From: Salvia splendens
Taxonomy: Eukaryota > Streptophyta > Magnoliopsida > Lamiales > Lamiaceae
Length of the DNA: 64,000 nt
NCBI RefSeq assembly: GCF_004379255.2
Contig: NC_056035.1
Coordinates: 41,482,773 to 41,546,772 of the forward strand
Direction of reading: 5' to 3'
Shown: one piece after another, positions 11,274 to 23,160 of the stretch
Position numbering within the stretch: the stretch's first letter is position 1
Layout: each line of letters opens with the position of its first letter
Notes under the pieces: model-generated
The model's database searches: none
What the model was told of the DNA's origin: nothing
Seen by the model: only the letters and a program-made list of their open reading frames with translations
Translations under genes and position numbers: made by a program

Positions 11274-13204
11274 TTATTCCCGTTCTCTATTGGCCACAAC
11301 TCCAAAATCATTGAAGCATTCGAAGCCAAAGTCGTGGACCCCGAAGTCCTGGCAATCGAGCAGCCACTGGCAACTCGGGTCCCACGATGAGGCAGAGAAG
11401 GTCGCGAGGCCCTCCTCTGATGATGGAAACTCCCACGGGAAATCCATCTGTAGAGGATCATCCCTGAATAGGCAGCTAATCAAGGGGTCGTTTTCGTACA
11501 AGTTGTTGTCGTCCGATGAGCTGTTTTGGTCGGCCGGGGAGTATGAGGTTTCCTTGGAGGAGGTGAAAGGGGCGTCCGCAGCTTCTGGCTGCGGGTGCTT
11601 CTCCTCGGATTGGGAATATTTTTGGTCCTTTTCTACATTGTTGAGGGGTTCGTGCGTGACAGGATCGATCCCCATTTTTATAAGCTTCTTTTTAATGTGT
11701 GTGTTCCAATGATTCTTGATCTCGTTGTCAGTTCTTCCCGGCAATTTTGACGCTATTTTAGACCACCTGTTTGATTTTAAATAGTACCAAAGTTAGAATG
11801 ATAAATATATACTATAAAGAAAGTTTGTGATGATTAGCTACATATTTTTTGGAGGAATATTAATATCGTTTGGTAGTTTGGTGACATGAAAAATAAAGAA
11901 AAAGATACTAGTATAAAGCTTACAAAAGATATGCGATCTTGTATACTCCATAAAAAACTCGTAGGTGGGCAAAAGGTGTAAATAACCAAATATTATCATT
12001 ATGATAAAAAAAAAGATTAAAAAGAAGGACGCTAGTATTATTTTTTACCAATCAGAAGCCTTTTATCGCTCAAAATAAATACTCCCTCCGTCCCATGCTA
12101 CTCGCACTTTTCATTTTAGGTCGTAAATTTGGGATTGATTTTTTTGTGTAATTAAAAAAGAATTTTAGGTGTAATGAGACATCACTTAATAAAAAAGCTC
12201 TTAACTTAAACTAACATATTAATTAAATGCATTAATTCTAACTTAAATTATAAATAGTGTAAGGACTTTGTGGCGAGCCGAAAAGCAAACGTGCGAGTAG
12301 CACGGGACGGAGGGAGTACTTCTTAAAAGTACATTTGGAAAGAGAGCAATAACGTGTTGGAGGCTAGGAGCTTTAAAAGTAGTAAGACAATATACTGTAT
12401 CCCACTTTTTATACTCCATATCGAAGCTTTAGAAGTTGCACTAATATATGAAATTATTTATTTTATTGCCCCCCATGTAAAAAAGATAAGATAATCAATG
12501 AATCGAAAAGTTAAAAATCAATTAATTAGAAAGTGGGTTAAGTTGAGTGCTTAAATGTGGCCAACACAATATGTGTTGGCGAAGGAAGAGCAACTAATTA
12601 ATTTACTTGACACAGTCATGAGTGGGACTTGGGGAGTCATGTAATCATTGATGATAATTCACTATTTCACTTATTAAATATGTCAAAAATATATAACTCC
12701 TGTTTTCTATATAGCTAGACTAACTTTTTTAGACACTTTGAAGCTACATCACGTAAAAAACAAACATAGAAAAAAGAAATTTAATTTACACGAAAACCTG
12801 CATATTAACATTAATTTGTACTCCCTTAACTAAAAATCTTAGTATTATATAGAAAAAAATAAGTAGTAGTAATGGAATGTATGTTGATCTAATGATAGAG
12901 TTTTTAAATTAAAAAATATTAGTAGTATAAAGAAAGCGAACCTATTGCCAAGGCGTGCATGAAGATCAATGACCAACTGCTCCTCCGCCTGGTTGAGGAG
13001 GCCCCGCTTCAAGTCGGGGCGGAGGTAGTTGGTCCAGCGGAGGCGGCAGCTCTTCCCGCAGCGGCGAAGGCCGGCCAGTTTGGGGACGGCCCGCCAACAG
13101 CATTGGCCATTGGTGAGGATGAAGTTAATGAGCTTCTTGTCTTCCTCGGCCGTCCACGGGCCCTTCTTCACCCCGAGCTTGTCACAACACGGCTGCCGAC
13201 CCAT
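11274..13204 (-). CDS. MYB20/MYB43-like: R2R3-MYB transcription factor, MYB20/MYB43-like
   Basis: Two exons: 13204-12942 (263 nt) and 11766-11274 (493 nt), joined by a GT-AG intron. Together they encode 251 residues. The codon split across the junction restores Arg in the LGNRWSKIA motif of the R3 repeat. R2 (about residues 13-63) has W17, W37 and W57; R3 (about 69-114) has the usual hydrophobic first position plus W89 and W108. The start [17 protein letters not shown] is the standard N-terminus of this family, so I start there rather than four codons upstream. After R3 comes [16 protein letters not shown], typical of subgroup 8 (MYB20/42/43/85), whose Arabidopsis members regulate lignin and phenylalanine synthesis in secondary walls. 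The acidic C-terminus is a likely activation domain. No frame damage: probably functional. Subgroup choice is by memory of the family. Confidence 0.93.
11767..12941 (-). other. Intron of the MYB gene
   Basis: The 1175-bp intron has donor AG|GTTCGC (sense) at 12941 and acceptor AACAG|GTGG at 11767. It sits in R3 at the LGN|R position where most plant R2R3-MYB genes have their second intron. It contains a 235-bp Stowaway MITE. The usual first intron within R2 is absent: exon 1 reads through [13 protein letters not shown] without interruption. Confidence 0.88.
12082..12316. mobile_element. Stowaway MITE in the MYB intron
   Basis: The 235-bp element has long inverted ends (CTCCCTCCGTCCCATGCTAC and its complement before GGGACGGAGGGAG) and TA duplications at 12080-12081 and 12317-12318. 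The first about 27 bases pair almost perfectly, including GCTACTCGCAC/GTGCGAGTAGC, so a transcript crossing it could form a long hairpin. Near-perfect ends suggest a fairly recent insertion. Confidence 0.9.
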
Positions 13205-13310
13205 TATTCCGATCAATAATCTTGCATATAATTAGATATGTGTATGTGTGTTTTGGATTAAACAAGCTTGGTTTTGATTGCAGGAGCTCACTCAAAAGTC
13301 CTCTCCTACC

Positions 13311-13324
13311 CACCTATATATACT
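13311..13324 (-). promoter_or_regulatory. Candidate TATA box of the MYB gene
   Basis: In sense, AGTATATATAGG lies about 107-120 bp upstream of the ATG at 13204. It is the only well-placed TATA motif in the first 200 bp. The start site has not been located by any other sign. Confidence 0.5.
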
Positions 13325-14163
13325 AGTACTAACAAAGCTACCCATACATACTATGTGTTGTGTGTATGGGCCCAGCATTGGTTTTCTGAAAGGAACTGAT
13401 TAACTACAAAAGCCTGTTCTGGTGGTATCGACTCCAGATAGGGAATGATGGGGGTGACCCCAAGACAAAGCTACAAACCAAAATCAAAGCTCAAAAATGA
13501 TTAATTTCTTTTTCATGTTTTGCTACAGAGAGTCGTATTCTGTGAATGCAATCTTACTCAACCATAACATCACCATTTTCGTCATCACCACGTTACGTTG
13601 TGTTATATGTTCACTAATCACTATGTGTGCTTTCATTCATTCATGACTATTAATTATCTATTATTATAATATTAATCATATATCATTTCTACTACTACCT
13701 TCTTAAAAATTAATTCAAGAGTTTAACATATTTCCAGAATCTTCCTAGTGTTTGTTTTGTTTTACACTATATATATATATGTACATCAAGACTAGGAGTA
13801 GTAGTAGGAGTATTTATTTTGGCACTTAAATTCGAGATCAGTTGACAGGTGTAATTTCTATCTCTCAAGACATTAAATCATACGTTGAAACATACGTACT
13901 TTTAACTCCAAGTTGAGTTATAATAAAGACAAGCTAGAATACTACTCCTTGTTTTATGTTTATATGTTTAATGTTTAAATATTTTTTTTAAAGTTTTAGC
14001 CAGTTTAGATTTTAAAAATAGAGTGAGTATTACCCGATCCGTGTAATATACGGATTTCAGCCTTAGTTTGTTAATTACTTACTCCTATATTTTACAAATT
14101 AAATAGTAAAATCTTAAAATATATGCAGAAGTATTTCTTATGACAAAGGCCTTAAAATTAATA
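13325..14163. other. MYB upstream region, no gene
   Basis: AT-rich DNA that should include the MYB promoter. I see no ORF and no clear transposon boundary. A short inverted repeat ATCCGTGTAATATACGGAT near 14037-14055 has no CTRR end and is not called as a Helitron. Confidence 0.45.
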
Positions 14164-14658
14164 CTCCGTCGTAATAGACTCATATTCTCTTTTGGGATAT
14201 CCCACCTAAAGTGAGACAATTCCTTTTTTTTCAAAATATAACATACTTACTCTCTTTTATTTTATTTTCTCTCATACTTTAATATTCTATTTTCATTAAT
14301 TATATTATTTTTTTATTACTTTACTTTTTCTCCATCTTAACTATATTTATTACTCCCTTCGTTCCAAGTTACTTGAGTCGTATTTCATTTTTTGTTGTCT
14401 CAAGTTACTTGAGTCATTTCTCTTTTTGCTAAAAACAAAACATCTAATCACACTTACTTTATTCTTTTTTTTTTACTTTACATTCTCTCTTCTCTCTTAC
14501 TTTGCTCTCTCTTCTACTTTATTTAACTCACTAAATACAACTTTCTTAAATCTTGTGTCGAAAAGAAACGCCTCAAGTAACGCGGGATGGAGGGAGTATC
14601 ATTTTTCTAAATTGAGTGCAGAAAATTAAATGACTCTACTGTTGTGGAACGGAAGGAG
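14164..14658. mobile_element. Outer MITE, split by another MITE
   Basis: The left end CTCCGTCGTAATAGACTCAT pairs imperfectly with the right end ATGACTCTACTGTTGTGGAA...GGAAGGAG. TA lies at both borders (14162-14163, 14659-14660). Removing the inner element at 14353-14596 with one TA leaves about 250 bp, a normal MITE size. Confidence 0.65.
14353..14596. mobile_element. Inner Stowaway-like MITE
   Basis: The 244-bp element has ends CTCCCTTCGTTCCAAGTTAC and GTAACGCGGGATGGAGGGAG, flanked by TA at 14351-14352 and 14597-14598. It contains repeated ACTTGAGTC near the left end and CT-rich internal sequence. The 67-codon ORF across it is not a gene. Confidence 0.78.
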
Positions 14659-15375
14659 TACTGTATAGAATCAACTACGTTGCATGAGATGTCTTACATA
14701 AGAAAATTCTAGATAGTTACAATGCAAATAAAATAACTCAAAATTTAACGTTATCCGATTTGTTGGTAAATGTATTATTATCTGCAAGTTGGATCAATCT
14801 GAGTGATTCATTTGATTTTGTTCAATAAATTGGTACATCTTTGAGGATTGTTTTTTTTATTATTATTATTAGCCGATAATTTTACGTGCCGTCTTCTCAG
14901 AGCTTACTCAATTTGCACTGTATTTGCATGTATTTATATATAATTATGTGTAATATTATATAGTTAAGGCTGTCTCAGCCACGAATATCAGTTGGGGCAG
15001 GTAGTAAATCCAACACTTTGGTTTTTTGACTTGAGGGGTCTCATTGTTCAACGACGTCTAGTTTGAAAATTGAAACACTTCTTACTATAAACTTTGGTTT
15101 GGTGAGAAATAATAATATAAAATCTTAGATATTTTTTGAGCCTGATGTAAGATTATCTTACCAAGAAACTTTGATTAAGTTATTATCAATTTTTTTTATA
15201 CTAATAGTGTTTTTCTATATAAAGAATTCTAAAATTTAAATCAATTAGTTTACATGAGAATAGTGATTATACAACTACTCCAAGCAGAAAAGAAGTTAAA
15301 AACAACAAGCACAACACATGACAAAATATGCAATTATAAAAAATTTAAATGTGTCTTATCCCACACTAGTGAGTA
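14659..15375. other. Non-genic DNA between MITE and CACTA element
   Basis: AT-rich sequence with no ORF of note. The segment near 14975-15060 (GTTGGGGCAGGTAG, TTGAGGGGTCTCATTG) looks like eroded transposon sequence, but I cannot assign a family. Confidence 0.4.
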
Positions 15376-15394
15376 TACTACAAAAAACTAACGG

Positions 15395-15935
15395 TTTACC
15401 AGCAAAAATTAGTAGCAGATATAGTATGTTGCTGTTAGTAGCGGATTGGCAGCGGAATGTCCACTAGTAATTTTACAAGCGGAATTAGTGGCAAATTTAT
15501 GATGGATTTTGATGCATCCATCATGGGTCATAATAAGCAGCGTATATAGCAACAGATTGATGATCACTGGTAAGTAGCAACGAACAAATGTCGTTGGTAA
15601 TAAATTACCAACAATATTGCAGCAGATTGATATTCACTGGTAAATAGCAACAAACAAATGTCGTTGGTGATTTATTACCAACGTCTGCTAGTAATAAATT
15701 ACCAACAAATTAGCAACAGAATATGGCTCGTGAGTAGTTATTAGCGGATAAATTTCGCTGGCAATAAAATACCAATGAATTAGTAACGTCAAGTGGTCCG
15801 CTAGTAATTATCAACGCACAAATTCCGCTGGTAAAAAAATTACCAACGGAATTGTAGTGGATCTTGGTTCATTAACAGAGATTGGTATGTGGGAAATCAG
15901 TAGCGAAGAAATTTCGTTTGTAATATTTTTCTCTT
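15395..15935. repeat. CACTA left subterminal repeats
   Basis: Clustered, mutated copies of motifs such as ATTACCAACGAATTAGCAAC and CGCTGGTAATAAATTACCAA. In En/Spm elements repeats at this position bind the transposase; here that role is inferred from position and reiteration. Confidence 0.65.
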
Positions 15936-16082
15936 CAATGAAGAAATAAATAGACACGTATAATCCAAACACAATTTTGGAGCCAGATATTAATAATTAT
16001 TTTAACAAAAAGTTGTAAAATATTAATTAATAATTACTCTAAGTTAAATTATTGTCTGCATATATTTTAATATAAATTATAA

Positions 16083-16106
16083 AATAATAATAATAATAAT
16101 AATAAT
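16083..16106. repeat. (AAT)n microsatellite
   Basis: About eight AAT units in a row inside the CACTA element. Confidence 0.85.
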
Positions 16107-16984
16107 GAGTTTTATTGTAAAATTAATAAAGTAAGAAAAATGAATAGAAAAAATGGATAAAGTAAAAGAAATGAGGAGAAAAAGGTAGTCAAATTATTGT
16201 TAGTGGACCTTGGGGTCCATTTTCTAAAATGGAAAATTTCTATTAAAACACAGACAAAAAAAAGTATTTTTATTTTTAGGAATAAGGAACTATTTAACTG
16301 TGAGTTCTTCATTCTTATTCTTTATGTTTACTGAAGCTTCTTGAATAAAACTTGTAAGATAGTTTGGTACATATATTATCTTATTCATAATGACCAAAAT
16401 ACTATATCTTTTATTAATATTTATGAAAATTGTAAATCTCAGGTTTTTTTATAATATAATTTCTTTGCTAATTGTAAAAATCATAATCCAAAATTATTGA
16501 TGTTTATAACTAAAATTAAGTTATCATTATTTTTTACTTTTTAATTTTTATTTGAGTTAACTATTATTTATAAACTTTGTATTCCATTATTTGATTTTTA
16601 GTTTTTTGTCCATGAACTTGTAACACAATGAGTTTACAAATAACTTTTTAATTATGCAGTAATAGACTCTTATTCTATTTTAAAATAATTACACAACTAA
16701 ACGAATAACATATAAAAAAGTAGATGAAAGAAAAAGTATCCTAAAACTACATAGTTTGTTCAAAAACAGCACATTTGAATACAACTTACCATTGTTGTAT
16801 TCTATTTTTTCTAATTTTAATTATTTGCTAATTATTAGTGTACTTTTATCATCTTGTTTAATCTAGTAAATAAATATACATATAAAACAAAAATAAAGAT
16901 GAAAACAAGAAAAGGAAGTAAAAATAACCGTGCAACCTAATTAGCTAGGTGACCCAATTCTATGGCCCACTAAAATAATCATAA

Positions 16985-17220
16985 AACGGAGTATTAGTAG
17001 ATATTTGGAACCCTAATGTGCCGTTGTTTTTTCTTCTCCCTATTCATCATCATCATCTTTATTCATTGCCTTTCACTATCTCCGTTTCTTTCGATTTGCA
17101 GTGAAGATTTTCGGCTTGTAGTTGGTTTCCTTCCTCTCCGCTGCCGCTGCTTCTGCCGCTTCCCTCACTGGTATTCGCCGACCTTCTAAACCTTCCTCTC
17201 ACGGTTCTTTCTCTCCTTAA
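16985..17220 (+). other. Gene-leader-like segment inside the CACTA element
   Basis: AACCCTAATGTG is followed by a CT-rich stretch with ATCATCATCATC, then a GCTGCCGCTGCTTCTGCCGC run: the base composition of a plant 5' UTR and first exon, unlike the AT-rich sequence around it. It may be a captured host-gene fragment or the first exon of the element's lost transposase. I found no ORF that settles this. Confidence 0.35.
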
Positions 17221-18029
17221 TGTTACTTCTAATTTTGCTAAAGCATTATATTATATATACAAATGTTCTTGTGAATTTTGATTTCTTTATATGAATTTCA
17301 TACACATGTGGTTGTGAATTTAGATTGCTTTTGTCCTTTTGTTGATTAAGAAGAAATTTACACTTTTTAATTTAAGTTTGGGGATCAGTAGTAACATGCC
17401 TCAATCCTAGTTTGTGATTTTAAGTCTGGGTCCATATTAACATTAATAAGTTGGAGGTTGTATCAAGTATCAAAAAATTATTTTTCATCATGTGAAGGTG
17501 ATGAGACTTAACATTTTCTACTATATTTGTTCAACTTATATTTGTGAAGTTGACGAGACTTAGCATTTTCTACTATATTTGTTCAAGATATATATGCTAC
17601 GAAGTTGGTAAGTGTGGTGTATATAAAAATTCTTATAGTAGATTTATTATTTGTAGTAATGTTAGTCTTATTATATTTTTTGATAAATAGGCGGTGGAAA
17701 AAGGTGTTCCTATAAGAGGCTATGTATGACTCGTTCATGGCACAACACAAGAAGTGAAGACTATTAAACAGAGGATCGACCAATACATGATTTTGTAGAA
17801 TTAGGAGATTGACAACCTTTTTTTATAGACAGTTATAAGTTTGGCCTTTATGTTTTTTTTTGAAGCATACATTATTAGTTTATCAATTACTATATTATTT
17901 TTGTCTGCAAATTGATGTTATTTATTTGATAATTTGTTGGTTTGTTGTGACTAATTTGTTGTAATTGGATAAGCAAACAAATAATTGAAACAATAATATG
18001 TGTTTAACTTATTAGCGGAATACCATTCC

Positions 18030-18530
18030 GTGATTTTTTTAAAGAATATTACATTAGGGGCGAATTGAGTTTGTTGCTACTTCGTTGCTAATAAATAGTA
18101 ACAAATTGAGTATGTTGCTAAAGTTTTTTATGCCTAATTACTGCCAACAATTTAGGACGGATTAAGTGTGCTGCTAATCCGTTGCTAACAATTTGTAACG
18201 GACTAAGTTTGTTGCTAACGTTTTCGATCCCTTTTTGATGCCAACAATTTAGGACCGGATTTGGTGCATTGCTAATTTGTTGCCAACAATTTGCAACATA
18301 CTAAAATTGTTGCTAAATTTTTCGATCCCCTTTTGACGCCAACATTTATCAACGGACTCATTATGTTGCTAATTCGTTACTAAAATATTAGTAACACAAT
18401 TTAGTCATTGCTAAAATTTAGCAGCGAAGTATTTAGCAGTGGAACAGATCTATTGTTAATCCGTTGCTAACCAATGTTACCAATGGAATTATGATAATTA
18501 GCAACAAAAATTTTCGCTAGTAAACCGACA
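18030..18530. repeat. CACTA right subterminal repeats
   Basis: Five or more degenerate units, 50-60 bp long, built around TTGCTAATCCGTTGCTAACA and TTTTGATGCCAACAATTTAG. They are related in reverse complement to the left-end repeats. Confidence 0.7.
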
Positions 18531-18546
18531 GCTTTTTGTAGTGGTA

Positions 18547-19915
18547 GCTATACTATATACTACGAAATTTTAAAATAACTAGGATATAGCTAATATGTTA
18601 GAGCGATGTCTAAGATTAAGACAATGCATCATACTTGAGGAGAGGTGGCGAGCGAGTCGACTAGCTGATATAAGGCGGTGAGACACACAACTAAGGAAGA
18701 ATACGCCACAGAGACAAAACAAAAGAACAAGCAATTCAAAAATACTGAAGATAAGATAATCATAAAAGCAACAAATAATTATATTGTTATTTTTCGGCAC
18801 AATATAATTTGATATTTTGATGAGCACTTCTTTATTAATTTAACCTTGTGATGAGTTTTGGAATTAACAATAAATATTAGTAATTCTTATGATGAATAAT
18901 GTGTTTTATAATAGCTGTATATATGAATAGTAGTAGTACATATTTTTTTATAAAGCATTTTACATATCAAAATAATACTATTACATTCGTTGGTAGCAAT
19001 TTGGACAATATAATGTTCAACGATCGAATTTGTTTTAAAATCCTACAAGGAAATAAAAAACGATATATAAATAGACTTATATTATAAAGAATTAAACAGC
19101 TATATTATTGCAATTCATCCACAGCCGCCACATGAAAGTTGAAACATGTCTGGTTTTAGGCAACCCATATTTTAGAAATGCGACATGAACCAGAGTCGTG
19201 ACATATCATAAGTCTTGGAATTATAAGGTAATATTAATAAATAATACGCTGTCTCCTATTTTGAGTCCCGAAATACTAATAACAAATTAACAATTATTAT
19301 CGGTTATATAGAACACGTATGACCTGTACATGCATGCATCTAAATACACACTTTCTCCATAAGGAAAGAAATACTGACAAATATTCATAGTATATAGTAC
19401 TAAATTAGCGTACGTGTCCCCATTACAATTTACAGATGCTATTTAGCCAGCAATTCCCCTACAATAAGAGCTTCTTGATCAACCACGTATCAAATTTCTG
19501 TTTATTGTCTAATCTTCATAATTTGGTAAACTATGATTCGGCGTATACTAGAGTTGATTCGGTGAGAGGTGCAAGTAAATTGTATGCTAGGGTTGGTATA
19601 CTTTGCTAGTATGTCAAGATAGAAGTTTTAAATGAATTTTATATGTATTTAATTTGCTAGTTATAATTTCTAATGAATTTTTTAAATTACTTCAGGCCTG
19701 AGAATATATCATATACTAATTCATAGTTAGCATTTCTCACTAAAAAGATAAGTTTATGCTCTAAACATGATCACAAAATCTATCCATGTCTATCTAGTCA
19801 TTCTAATTTAAAAGACCTTTTCAAATTCAAAATTAAAATATTAATTACTCGACGACAAACTAATACACTATTTTTTGTATCTTATAACTACGTCACTACA
19901 ATAACAACAAACGGC
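18547..19915. other. Intergenic DNA, no gene seen
   Basis: AT-rich, with only short unconvincing open frames (for example 18579-18827 minus and 18899-19087 plus). No terminal repeats recognised. Confidence 0.5.
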
Positions 19916-19918
19916 TAA

Positions 19919-20818
19919 GAGCATCCACAATAGGAATAGCTCAGCAATAGCCCAGCCATACCATAGCCACAAACTCCTTCTGCCACATCATTAGCCCTAA
20001 AAATCCTCCTGCCACATCATCAAGACAAGCAAATAGCTCAGTCATAGCTCAGCCATAGCCTAGCCACATCACTCAAAATTATATAAAACAAATAATTAAC
20101 AATCACACAACATACAAAATTAAATTTACGACACAAATACGGGATAATTTAATAATACTATTAAAATTTTAAAAAGTACATTAATTAAAAAAAATACAAT
20201 AAAATAAAAAAAGTACATTAATTAAAAAAAGTACATTAATTAAAAAAAGTACTTTAATTAAAAAAATTCACTTCTCGCCTCCGTCGCCTCCGTCGTCGTC
20301 GTCACCACCGTCGTCGCCACCGTCGCCGCCGCCTCCACTCAAATCGTCACTCATGCTCACGAGCAATGCGTGAAGAAAACTCTTCTCCTCGGGGTCTGTC
20401 GCCGCCCGCCATTCGGCGAGCGAACGAACGAGGGGTGGGGATCACCTGGGCAGTCTCGGGGAGGTCGTGGGAACCACCGCTGCTGTCGCTGAAATCACCG
20501 GTGTAGTTCAGTCGTTACTTCTTCGGCCAGCCAGCGTCGACACCTGCTCGAAACTTCTCAGATTCGTTCAGCACCACAAAGCAGTTCCAGTATGTGAAAT
20601 CCTTATACAACCTGGGTGTTTCACAAATAATAAAAAAAATCCGCTGGGCGATCCGGACCCTGCAATGGCGCCGAGCGGATCGCCGAGCGCCCGTATATCG
20701 CCTAGCGCTAGACGATTTTTTTTCGGAAAATTGCTAGGCGTTTGCAATGGTTCGCCGAGCGCACCGCCTAGTGCCGGGGCTCGGCTAGGCAGTGCGCTAG
20801 GCGCCATTGTGGATGCTC
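19919..20818. mobile_element. PIF/Harbinger-type element, non-autonomous
   Basis: The ends GAGCATCCACAATAGG and CCATTGTGGATGCTC form a near-perfect inverted repeat with TAA on each side (19916-19918, 20819-20821). The left half has AGCCATAGC-type repeats and short AATTAAAAAAAGTACATT repeats (20170-20260); the right half is GC-rich with many GCGCTAGGCG/CGCCTAGCG motifs. On the minus strand a short acidic Gly/Asp-rich frame (20354-20268) may be the tail of a lost coding exon. No transposase domain. Confidence 0.85.
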
Positions 20819-20821
20819 TAA

Positions 20822-22584
20822 CGGTGTCTTTTACTGCTATTAAGGACTCTAATTTGTGTCTAAATCCAACATTTCATAAAGTATCCCTATTGTTGGTGTC
20901 CAAATCAAAATTAGGAGATACAAATAAAAACATCCTTAAAAAGCAAAAGATTATGATAATTTATCTTCGATTTAGGAACACTTTCTTTTGTGTCATTAAT
21001 TATGGTTATTTAAAAAAAATTCAAACGCTAGTAATACCGTTTCAATTTTTGTATCCTTAAAAGATAAATAGTACATAGGACATAACTAGTGTGTGAGCGG
21101 TAATCATATATCTAGAGTAAACTATAAATAATAACCTAAAATGATATATTAAAAATATTAAATCAACATATGGGAGTGAAATAATGTGTGGGCCTGGAAA
21201 TCATTAGCATTGCAAAAAAAAAAAGAAAAATGAGAAATTAAATCCAAAAAAATGTCACTTAGGATCTTGAATTAAGGAGAAAGCTTGAATTACAATCTAC
21301 TACTAATATATAGCTTGGAATGAAGTAATTAAGAGAATAAGTATAAAATCAATTATCTTATATACTCATAAGTCGACTTCAAGAAATATAGATGTAGGGA
21401 GACAAGAAACCAATTGAAATGAAGTGCCACTTAATTCATTAATCTAACACATGGTTATGGTTGCAAATTCATAATCACAAGTGTGACCATGGTCCAAACT
21501 AGCTAGTTCAATTTTACAATTCACATTCTCTTCTCACAAGACAAATGTAATTGTCATAATATTTAACTAATGACATCTCGTCTAAGATATGAGTATTGAG
21601 TCGAATCTTCAAAACATTAAAGTCTTAAAATTGACTCCCGTCAGAAATTAATGTCGAGAAAATGTTCCTTTTCTTTGTAATTGACTCAAGTTGTTGTTTC
21701 GTGGTTAGCAGTAATTGTTTATTCAATCTCTTTATCCATTTAATGGGGAGTGATAAAATGTTTACAAATTTTAAACCAATATTCTAGTTAATCCTAATAA
21801 TATTTATGATAAATATAGTCCGACCCAATATAAGTAACTAGTATTTTAAAGTCAAGTTGAACAATATTTTAAATACGTGACAAATATGGGTCAATTTTTT
21901 GGTGCAAATGGTTAACACGGCATGATTTTTCGTGAGACATTAATTCTACATATTTAACTCTAATTATTGAAGCTAATACATAATTATAATTAATACTAGC
22001 AATCTGAACTAATAGTACATAGTATATCACAATTTCTTTTTTCAATCGTCCGCAAAACATAGTAGTATCACTCTTTTGGAATAATGCTCCACACTCATTT
22101 CTTATTTATAAACATGGGTAGATCTCTTCAACTGAACAAATCTGACTTATTATTCCATCTAAAACGTTTTACAGTTAGATATATTTATTAAGTAGTAATA
22201 TAGACAATTAAAAAAAAGCACAAATACACTAATATAACCCAATGGTGTAAACTCAATTGCGATAAATTTTCGCAGTTATTGCACTTGCTGCAGATAAAAG
22301 TAACACTAAAGAAAACACAAATAATACTTGACTAAGCAGTTTTATAATTGCGAAGTCATTATGTTAATCCCCATTCGTAAGAAAAGTCTCAATCCAAAGA
22401 CTCGTAGTTCCAAAGGTTTAATTAAGGTAACATTACGCCATTATGGCTTAAGCACCATCAGTAACACTGCTTAAAGAGACACTTCATCTAAAGTCAGAAA
22501 AGGAAAAAGAAAATATTGTACAAGAACTTTTACATTATTTCTTGTATTGGATATTAATTTTGTAGAAAACGATTGACGGCACCA
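20822..22584. other. Intergenic DNA, no gene seen
   Basis: AT-rich sequence without a recognisable gene. The 63-codon frame at 21869-22060 has no supporting features. Confidence 0.5.
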
Positions 22585-23160
22585 ATATCTAGTAAAGAAA
22601 AAATAATTAAATTAAGAATATTTATTGTCCAAGAATACTCATACGTCTAATACTTGGTACTCAAGAATACTTGTAACACAAGTTTTACCATGTAACATAC
22701 TTTGTAATGCTCTATTTAAAGGGTGTCATATTATTGAATGTAATTCAAGTCCGCAAAAATATATTTAGTCCTTGAGCTATTCTTGTTCTTTAATTTTAGT
22801 ATTAACATTTCGACATTTCAATTCCATTTTTCAGCATAGCATTAGAGCAGCTAACAATCCTTCATTAGTTTCTTCCAAACAGAAAAATGTCCAACCATAA
22901 CTTTGAGGGGAGCCAGATCTGTGTTCTTTTATGGTTGGTTCTGTCTTGGTTGGTTGAAAAAAAAAAAAACATCTTAGTCCAGAATGTGCTTGATTTTGGG
23001 GGGCTTAAAAAAAATTTCAGAAATCAAACCTATACAAATATAGCTGGCAGCTGCAGCCCAAAAATACTAGAAAATGTCGGTCAAGCCCCTTTAGCCTCAA
23101 GAAAAAAAAAGTCCAGCCCATCTTTAGATGAAAATTTTGGAATAGCCCTCCACTTTTGAA
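22585..23160 (+). mobile_element. Degraded Copia LTR with primer site and gag start
   Basis: 22585-22836 looks like a short LTR: TTGTCCAAGAATAC repeats, a TATTTAAAG TATA-like box, and an end at TTTTCAGCA. It is followed by TAGCATTAGAGCAG (22837-22850), a mutated form of the initiator-Met primer site TGGTATCAGAGCAG. An ATG at 22887 opens a frame starting MSNHNFEGSQ, a plausible Copia gag start, which soon degenerates. The same LTR family reappears at 32246-32357. Boundaries are approximate. Confidence 0.6.

Larger units (their letters stand above)
15376..18543. mobile_element. Non-autonomous CACTA (En/Spm) element
   Basis: The ends are TACTACAAAAAAC (left, first base C changed to T) and, in reverse from the right, CACTACAAAAAGC. 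The CACTA tip and 3-bp duplication GTA (15373-15375, 18544-18546) identify the superfamily. Similarity continues inward through GGTTTACYAGC. Both ends hold many subterminal repeats of the TTAGCAACAAA / TTGCTAAC type. The 3.2-kb body has no recognisable TNP2 transposase, so it depends on a relative for movement. A gene-leader-like segment sits at about 16985-17220. Confidence 0.87.

Noticed and set aside
14037..14055. Inverted repeat ATCCGTGTAATATACGGAT as a Helitron end
   Set aside because: No CTRR terminus at the right distance.
15395..18530. Regularly spaced repeats as a CRISPR-like or satellite array
   Set aside because: They are CACTA subterminal repeats, degenerate and confined to the two ends of a TIR-bounded element.
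20467..21060. 197-codon plus ORF
   Set aside because: Covers the GC-rich right half of a Harbinger element and continues into intergenic DNA; no domain and no gene context.
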